Assembly: GCA_944385065.1 (NCBI GenBank)
Contig: CALWVX010000070.1
Location: 1 to 8,758 of the forward strand
From: an uncultured Oscillospiraceae bacterium
Lineage (GTDB): Bacteria; Bacillota; Clostridia; Oscillospirales; Oscillospiraceae
Reading direction: 5' to 3'
DNA: 8,758 bases
Shown: in pieces, positions 5,610-8,758 of the stretch
Numbering within the stretch: the stretch's first letter is position 1
Layout of the letters: each line of letters begins with the position of its first letter
Notes under the pieces: model-generated
Told to the model about the DNA's origin: nothing
The model's input: only the letters and a program-made list of their open reading frames with translations
Database searches by the model: none
Position numbers and translations under genes: made by a program

Positions 5610-6479
5610 ATGGATTTCAAATCCGCGTCCGAGCTGCTGGCCCTGTGCCGGCAGGAGCAGTGCCCCATTTCCGAGGTCATGTGCCGGCGGGAGTGCGAGC
5701 TGGGCGAGACCACCCGGGAGGCGGTGAACCGCCGCATGACCCGGGTGCTGGAGATCATGCGGGACTCGGCCACTGTGCCCCTGGAGCATCCATCCAAGTC
5801 CACCGGCGGGCTGATCGGCGGCGAGGCCAGACAGCTCCATGACCACGCTGCCGCCGGCCGGGCTATCTGCGGAGAGGTGCTTCAGCTGGCCATGACCTAT
5901 GCCATGGGGGTGTCGGAGGTCAACGCCTCCATGGGCCTCATCGTGGCGGCCCCCACGGCGGGTTCCGCCGGGGTGGTGCCCGGTCTGCTGCTGGCCCTTC
6001 AGGACTGCTATCAGCTCTCCGGCGGCCGCCTCGTGGACGCCCTGTTCAACGCCGGGGCGGTGGGCTATCTGGCCATGCGCAACGCCACCGTGGCCGGCGC
6101 CGTGGGCGGCTGTCAGGCCGAAGTGGGAGTGGCCGCCGCCATGGCGGCCTCCGCCACCGTGGAGCTGATGGGCGGGACGCCGGAACAGTGCCTGGACGCC
6201 GCCTCCACCGTGCTCATGAACATGCTGGGGCTTGTGTGCGACCCGGTGGGCGGTCTGGTGGAATACCCCTGCCAGAACCGGAACGCCGCCGGGGTGGCCA
6301 ATGCCCTCATCGCCGCCGAGCTGGCCCTTGCCGGGGTGCGGCAGCTGATCCCCTTCGACGAGATGCTGGCCGCCCTGTACGCGGTGGGCCGGCGCATCCC
6401 CATCGAGCTGCGGGAGACCGCTCTGGGCGGCTGTGCCGCCGCCCCCTCCGCCTGCGCCGCCTGCGGGCGCTGCGGCTGA
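5610..6479 (+). CDS. sdaAA: L-serine dehydratase, iron-sulfur-dependent, alpha subunit
   Basis: A 289-residue catalytic partner of SdaAB that carries the [4Fe-4S] cluster. Visible signatures are PSKSTGGLIGG (61-71), GAVGGCQAEVGVA with C168, and LVCDPVGGLVEYPC with C210 and C221. The spacing between these cysteines (42 and 11 residues) matches the three cluster ligands described for the Legionella enzyme, leaving the fourth iron site free for serine. The C-terminus is odd: after RETALGG, where many relatives end with an Ala/Thr/Pro-rich tail, it reads CAAAPSACAACGRCG, with four cysteines at 275, 282, 285 and 288. It is the last gene of the operon; AGGAGG lies 10 bases upstream of the ATG, and a strong bidirectional terminator follows 20 bp after the stop. 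It makes pyruvate that can enter the butyrate route. Confidence 0.96.
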   Translation: MDFKSASELLALCRQEQCPISEVMCRRECELGETTREAVNRRMTRVLEIMRDSATVPLEHPSKSTGGLIGGEARQLHDHAAAGRAICGEVLQLAMTYAMGVSEVNASMGLIVAAPTAGSAGVVPGLLLALQDCYQLSGGRLVDALFNAGAVGYLAMRNATVAGAVGGCQAEVGVAAAMAASATVELMGGTPEQCLDAASTVLMNMLGLVCDPVGGLVEYPCQNRNAAGVANALIAAELALAGVRQLIPFDEMLAALYAVGRRIPIELRETALGGCAAAPSACAACGRCG

Positions 6480-6498
6480 TTTCCGGACCCTTTCATGC

Positions 6499-6543
6499 AA
6501 AAAGGACCGGCGCTGACGGTTCAGCGCCGGTCCTTTCCATTTT
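6499..6543. terminator. Strong bidirectional terminator between sdaAA and the DUF4358 gene
   Basis: A perfect 16-bp stem (6501-6516 with 6521-6536) closes a CGGT loop. On the + strand it runs into TCCTTTCCATTTT, and on the - strand into CCTTTTTGC. It lies between two convergent operons and should stop both. Confidence 0.92.
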
Positions 6544-6562
6544 CCTGTTCAGGGGACCGCTC

Positions 6563-7030
6563 TCAGCCCTCCACCGCGGACAGGGCGGACTCCAGGTCAT
6601 TGGCCACCACCAGCATGACCGTGTTTCCCCTGCAGGCGATGCCGGCGTTCTCCAGCTTGGGAATCTCGGCGGGGCGGTAGTCCTCGTTGGCGGTAATCTG
6701 TCCCTGGACATAATCCTCCAGGGCCTTCTGAGCCTGACCGGCCTGTTCCTCGCCGGAAAAGACCAGCACGGCGGCCTCCTCGCAGGTGGCCCCGGAGGAG
6801 CGGAGCACCGCGCAGTCGGTCAGATCTTCCCGAACCAGGCCGTAGTCGGCCAGCCGGTACAGGGCAAAGGCGGTGTCCCCGTCCACCTCCTCCAGCGTCT
6901 CGGAGAAGGCGCCGGCGTCGGCCATCGCCTGAACCTGATCAGGGGAATAGGGCTCCTCCCCGCCGCCCGAGCAGGCGGTCAGGGCCAGAGCGGTCAGCAG
7001 GGCCAGAATCAGGCCGGTAAATTTTCTCAT
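6563..7030 (-). CDS. DUF4358-type lipoprotein
   Basis: A 155-residue predicted lipoprotein. The signal peptide MRKFTGLILALLTALALTAC ends in a lipobox (L17-T18-A19-C20), so it should be lipid-anchored on the outer face of the membrane. The mature part, with a conserved-looking sequence around FALYRLADYG, then YRPAEIPKLENAGI and the C-terminal GNTVMLVVAND, fits the small DUF4358 family of Clostridia, whose function is unknown. Its ATG overlaps the stop of the upstream SGNH hydrolase gene as ATGA (7027-7030), indicating translational coupling and probably a joint job at the cell surface. Two cysteines remain in the mature protein (in TDCAVL and GIACRG), besides one in ATCEE. No enzyme motif is seen. 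The family assignment is from memory of its pattern and is moderately sure; the lipoprotein call is firm. Confidence 0.8.
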   Translation of the reverse strand: MRKFTGLILALLTALALTACSGGGEEPYSPDQVQAMADAGAFSETLEEVDGDTAFALYRLADYGLVREDLTDCAVLRSSGATCEEAAVLVFSGEEQAGQAQKALEDYVQGQITANEDYRPAEIPKLENAGIACRGNTVMLVVANDLESALSAVEG

Positions 7031-7998
7031 GTCTCCAGGCTCCCTTCCCCCGCCGCTGCGGCGGGATACAGCGTGTCATAGTCCACCGTGTGGGTTTTCA
7101 GATACTCCAGCCACCGCTGGCAGTATTCCTTGGTCAGATGCACCCCGTCGTGGCTGCCCTCGGCCGGAAGGGAGCCGCTGTCGTCCACAAACTCGGAGTA
7201 CAGGTCCAGATAGACCACCTGTTTCTCCTCGGCCGCCTGCTTCATCAGATCGTTGTAGACCCGCAGATGCTCATTGGTCAGATAGGTGCGGCCGGTGGAG
7301 GCGGCAATCTGCTCCTCGTTCAGGGGGATGAGCCCCTGGATATAGATCACGGCGTTGGGCTGAATGGCCCGAATGCTGTCAATAGCCTGACAGTAGCTGT
7401 CATAAAAGCCCTGATCGTTATAATAGCCCAGCTCGTTCACGCCCAGGGAGAGATAGACCTTTCCGTACTGCTCCAGCGCCAGGGCCTCCAGCAGCGTGTA
7501 CTGCTCCCCGCCGATGGTCAGGGCCTTTTTCTCCCCCAGCTTGAAAATGGACAGACCGTTGGAGGTCAGGTTCTTGCCGGTTCCAATGCCGCTGTAAATC
7601 ATGAAGCCGTCGGTGCGGGAGTCGCCCACAAAGGCGGCGTCGTCAAAATAGCTGTTGTCCACCGCCTCGCTCTCCGGGACCGGCTGGGAGAAATCATAGG
7701 GTGTGCTCTCCTCCTCCGGCTCCTGGGGGGATTCCGGGACCTGCGTCCCCTGATTCTCCTCCCCCGCGGAGGCAAAGGCGGGCTGGGACGGCTGAAGCTC
7801 CGCCCAGGACTGTTTGTCCGTCCCCTCTGCCGGGGGCGGTGTGACCTCCCCCTGGGCGGGAGGCCGGGAGACAAACCATCCCACTGTCAGTACAAGCGCC
7901 AGGGCGGTCAAAATCCCCGCCCCAAAAACCAATTTCCGGCGGCCGGACGCTCTCCTCCGCCTGCGCCGGCTGTAAGACCGATCATAATCGTAAGACAT
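7027..7998 (-). CDS. Membrane-anchored SGNH/GDSL-family hydrolase
   Basis: A 323-residue protein with a short cytoplasmic, arginine-rich N-terminus (R11-R16, R20, R21) and one membrane anchor (about 23-43). A low-complexity Pro/Glu/Gln/Ser linker (about 45-110) would span wall material. The outer domain (about 118-305) is an SGNH hydrolase. Catalytic blocks: VGDSRTDG with nucleophile S127, SLGVNELG with N188, and DGVHL with D284 and H287. Such domains remove acyl or acetyl groups from polysaccharides, peptidoglycan or lipids; the substrate here is unknown. The start at 7998 follows AGGAGG four bases upstream. The gene leads a two-gene operon with the DUF4358 lipoprotein (4-bp overlap). An extended -10 promoter lies about 65 bp upstream. 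The Arg-rich tail beside the anchor fixes an inside-N topology by the positive-inside rule. Confidence 0.9.
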   Translation of the reverse strand: MSYDYDRSYSRRRRRRASGRRKLVFGAGILTALALVLTVGWFVSRPPAQGEVTPPPAEGTDKQSWAELQPSQPAFASAGEENQGTQVPESPQEPEEESTPYDFSQPVPESEAVDNSYFDDAAFVGDSRTDGFMIYSGIGTGKNLTSNGLSIFKLGEKKALTIGGEQYTLLEALALEQYGKVYLSLGVNELGYYNDQGFYDSYCQAIDSIRAIQPNAVIYIQGLIPLNEEQIAASTGRTYLTNEHLRVYNDLMKQAAEEKQVVYLDLYSEFVDDSGSLPAEGSHDGVHLTKEYCQRWLEYLKTHTVDYDTLYPAAAAGEGSLET

Positions 7999-8029
7999 AG
8001 ATCCTCCTGTTGTCTGTGACCGGACGAGA

Positions 8030-8058
8030 CGAATTCCGCCAAACCCAGTCGAATTCCG
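8030..8058 (-). repeat. Direct repeat CGAATTCCG x2, 20 bp apart, in the SGNH-gene leader
   Basis: CGAATTCCG occurs at 8030-8038 and 8050-8058 with exactly 20 bp periodicity, between the predicted transcription start (about 8063) and the ribosome binding site. It may be a two-site operator; GAATTC is itself palindromic, so chance remains possible. Confidence 0.4.
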
Positions 8059-8069
8059 GTTCGGATTTC

Positions 8070-8097
8070 AGAATAGCACATTTGCGGAAAAAATCAA
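8070..8097 (-). promoter_or_regulatory. Predicted extended -10 promoter of the SGNH/DUF4358 operon
   Basis: Read on the - strand: -35 TTGATT (8097-8092), a 16-bp spacer ending in TGC, and -10 TATTCT (8075-8070). The TGn just before the -10 is an extended -10 element. The predicted start near 8063 gives a leader of about 65 nt. Confidence 0.6.
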
Positions 8098-8109
8098 GTT
8101 ACGAATCAA

Positions 8110-8122
8110 TAACAAATTGTTA
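8110..8122. promoter_or_regulatory. AT-rich palindrome upstream of the SGNH-operon promoter
   Basis: TAACAA-A-TTGTTA is a perfect 13-bp palindrome lying 12 bp upstream of the -35 box, centred about 53 bp before the predicted start. It is a plausible activator site or operator. No regulator gene for it is seen in the window. Confidence 0.35.
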
Positions 8123-8141
8123 CAGTTTCCGCCCCGCTTTT

Positions 8142-8175
8142 AAAAAAGTATCCCGCCGGAATTCCGGCGGGATAC
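8142..8175 (-). terminator. Minus-strand intrinsic terminator built on a 28-bp perfect palindrome
   Basis: Bases 8148-8175 form a perfect 28-bp palindrome (14-bp arms, GTATCCCGCCGGAA and complement). On the - strand it is followed at once by TTTTTT (8147-8142), the hallmark of an intrinsic terminator. It would end any transcript coming leftward out of the 8176-8403 element or from queT. On the + strand the tail is ACAGCTTGC, so it is one-directional. Confidence 0.75.
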
Positions 8176-8182
8176 AGCTTGC

Positions 8183-8205
8183 TAAAAAAGCCCTCCTGCA
8201 AGGAG
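8183..8205 (-). terminator. Minus-strand hairpin with T run inside the element
   Basis: On the - strand, CTCCT (8205-8201) pairs with AGGAG (8197-8193) across a 3-nt loop, followed by GGC and TTTTTT (8189-8184). The stem is short but the arrangement is that of an intrinsic terminator. The neighbouring stem 8206-8229 directly precedes it and could compete or stack. Confidence 0.45.
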
Positions 8206-8242
8206 TTCCGGCGCCCGCAGGCGACGGAATCAATTTTAATCC

Positions 8243-8275
8243 GTCATTTCCGACGACATGTGCGTTGGAAATGAC
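8243..8275. other. 13-bp stem-loop in the centre of the element
   Basis: GTCATTTCC (8243-8251) and GGAAATGAC (8267-8275) pair perfectly. Four more pairs (one G-U) extend the stem inward to a 7-nt loop, ACATGTG. No T run follows on either strand, so it is structural rather than a terminator. Confidence 0.6.
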
Positions 8276-8341
8276 ACTTCTCGCGAAATTTTTGTCGACA
8301 ATTTCGCAAGAAATCGAGGCGAAAATTTCGTGCAGCCTAAC

Positions 8342-8371
8342 TCGAAAAAGTGGCCTCGGCCACTTTTTCGA
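8342..8371. terminator. Bidirectional hairpin terminator downstream of queT
   Basis: A perfect 14-bp stem (8342-8355 with 8358-8371) closes on a two-base TC turn: TCGAAAAAGTGGCC and its complement. The GC-rich inner stem GTGGCC/GGCCAC is followed by TTTTT on both strands, so it can act as an intrinsic terminator either way. On the - strand it lies about 67 bp past the queT stop. Confidence 0.7.
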
Positions 8372-8379
8372 CAGTCTCA

Positions 8380-8403
8380 ATCCCGCCGGAAATCCGGCGG
8401 GAT
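8380..8403. repeat. Right-hand 24-bp framing palindrome
   Basis: ATCCCGCCGGA (8380-8390) pairs with TCCGGCGGGAT (8393-8403) around AA. The same 24 bases with one change (T to A at the centre) occur at 8150-8173. It lies 34 bp past the queT stop on the - strand and is not followed by a T run. Confidence 0.75.
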
Positions 8404-8437
8404 GAAACATGATCAGAATATACGCCAACGGGCCCGA

Positions 8438-8758
8438 TTATCCCCGTACGGCGGCCAGACGCTGCTCCGGGATATAGGGCCGCAGGACGGGCAGACGGGG
8501 CAGGGCGGACAGCAGCAGCTGACCCAGAATCACGCAGGCGGCCAGCTCTCCCACCCCCACGGTGAAGGCGTTGAAGGCGTAGGCCGCGCCGAAGCCGGGG
8601 CCGAACCCGGTCTGATACCAGGCCAGCTCCGCCCCCACAATGGCGGCGTTGCACACCACCGGCGGCAGGGAGGCCAGATAGCGGTTGGGCATCCGCCGGG
8701 TCAGCCAGCAGGCCAGCAGGGTGGCGGCGGTGCCGAACACCATGTCCAGGGCATAGGG
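8438..8758 (-). CDS. queT: QueT-family queuosine-precursor transporter, C-terminal part (5' end outside window)
   Basis: The frame is open from the window edge to the TAA at 8440-8438, giving 107 residues of a small multi-pass membrane protein. The visible sequence starts PYALDMVFGTAATLLACWLT, followed by NRYLASLPPVVCNAAIVGAE, GVGELAACVILGQLLL and a short polar tail. This order (D-x-x-FG-TAAT, then NR-x-LA-x-LPPVV-x-NA, then a VG-GE helix) is that of the QueT family, thought to be the membrane subunit of an ECF-type importer of queuosine precursors such as preQ1, working with a shared energising module. Many queT genes carry a preQ1 riboswitch in the leader, which would lie outside this window. 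The N-terminal 60 or so residues are missing only because of the window end; the internal ATG at 8743 is not taken as a start. Termination is probably at the 8342-8371 hairpin. Confidence 0.82.
   Translation of the reverse strand, partial: PYALDMVFGTAATLLACWLTRRMPNRYLASLPPVVCNAAIVGAELAWYQTGFGPGFGAAYAFNAFTVGVGELAACVILGQLLLSALPRLPVLRPYIPEQRLAAVRG

Larger units (their letters stand above)
8148..8403. repeat. Hairpin-dense noncoding element framed by two near-identical palindromes
   Basis: This stretch is bounded by two 24-bp palindromes (8150-8173 and 8380-8403) that differ at one base. Inside lie at least five more stem-loops: 8193-8205 (CTCCT/AGGAG), 8206-8229 (TTCCG-x-CGCC with complement), 8243-8275 (GTCATTTCC/GGAAATGAC, extendable to 13 bp with one G-U pair), 8283-8307 (GCGAAATT/AATTTCGC) and 8342-8371 (14-bp perfect). 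The middle (about 8226-8345) is visibly richer in A/T than the flanking genes. The - strand has an open frame across it, but its translation follows the inverted repeats and shows no protein family. It has no transposase. It could be a MITE- or BIME-like mobile repeat, or a structured RNA read leftward. Confidence 0.6.

Noticed and set aside
3524..6500. Two very long open frames on the minus strand (about 515-519 codons each) opposite the serine operon
   Set aside because: Their translations are dominated by Gly, His, Gln, Asp and Ala in the pattern expected from the reverse strand of GC-rich genes. They match no family, and they lie antisense to three well-recognised genes with good ribosome binding sites.
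8148..8403. CRISPR array
   Set aside because: Only two similar palindromes occur, 230 bp apart, with no regular spacer units and no cas genes.
8120..8428. 102-codon minus-strand open frame across the hairpin element
   Set aside because: It covers a series of inverted repeats and minus-strand terminators, has no good ribosome binding site and resembles no protein family. It is probably an accidental open frame of the element.
8337..8654. Arg/Gly-rich 105-codon minus-strand frame overlapping queT
   Set aside because: It is out of frame with the QueT-like membrane protein and is a typical GC-rich shadow.

Overview
The window is about 8.8 kb of GC-rich DNA that looks like the chromosome of a strictly anaerobic Gram-positive gut bacterium of the Clostridia, most likely the butyrate-producing Oscillospiraceae (Flavonifractor/Intestinimonas/Lawsonibacter-like). 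Four things support this: a 3-hydroxybutyryl-CoA dehydrogenase tail, a two-subunit iron-sulfur L-serine dehydratase, a rubrerythrin, and strong AGGAGG-type ribosome binding sites throughout. The taxon is an inference from gene content and composition, not from a marker gene.

Layout. (1) 1-543 is the C-terminal part of hbd (+ strand), followed by one or two terminator hairpins. (2) 732-2010 on the - strand is a two-gene operon, ccdA then tlpA, for moving reducing power across the membrane to thiols outside the cell. (3) A divergent Crp/Fnr regulator (2168-2833, +) shares a 157-bp promoter region with ccdA. That region carries a perfect GTGACC-A-GGTCAC palindrome placed at about -41 of the predicted ccdA promoter. 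(4) Rubrerythrin (2991-3527, +) has its own near-consensus promoter, a pair of 20-bp-spaced direct repeats in its leader, and a strong terminator. (5) 3686-6479 (+) is a serine-use operon: an SstT-like sodium symporter, then sdaAB and sdaAA, with gaps of 13 and 15 bp, one promoter and one bidirectional terminator. (6) 6563-7998 (-) is a two-gene operon of a membrane-anchored SGNH hydrolase and a DUF4358 lipoprotein, whose coding regions overlap by 4 bp. (7) 8142-8403 is a noncoding stretch packed with hairpins, framed by two 24-bp palindromes that differ at a single base. (8) 8438-8758 (-) is the C-terminal part of a QueT-family transporter.

How the parts work together. The left half reads as a redox and oxygen-defence block: export of thiol reductant, a cysteine-containing Crp/Fnr sensor-type regulator, and peroxide reduction by rubrerythrin. 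The middle is a complete uptake-and-deamination route for L-serine to pyruvate and ammonia, which could feed the butyrate pathway represented by hbd. The right part is cell-envelope related. No CRISPR array, transposase, phage gene, rRNA or tRNA is visible. The most unusual object is the hairpin-dense element at 8148-8403.
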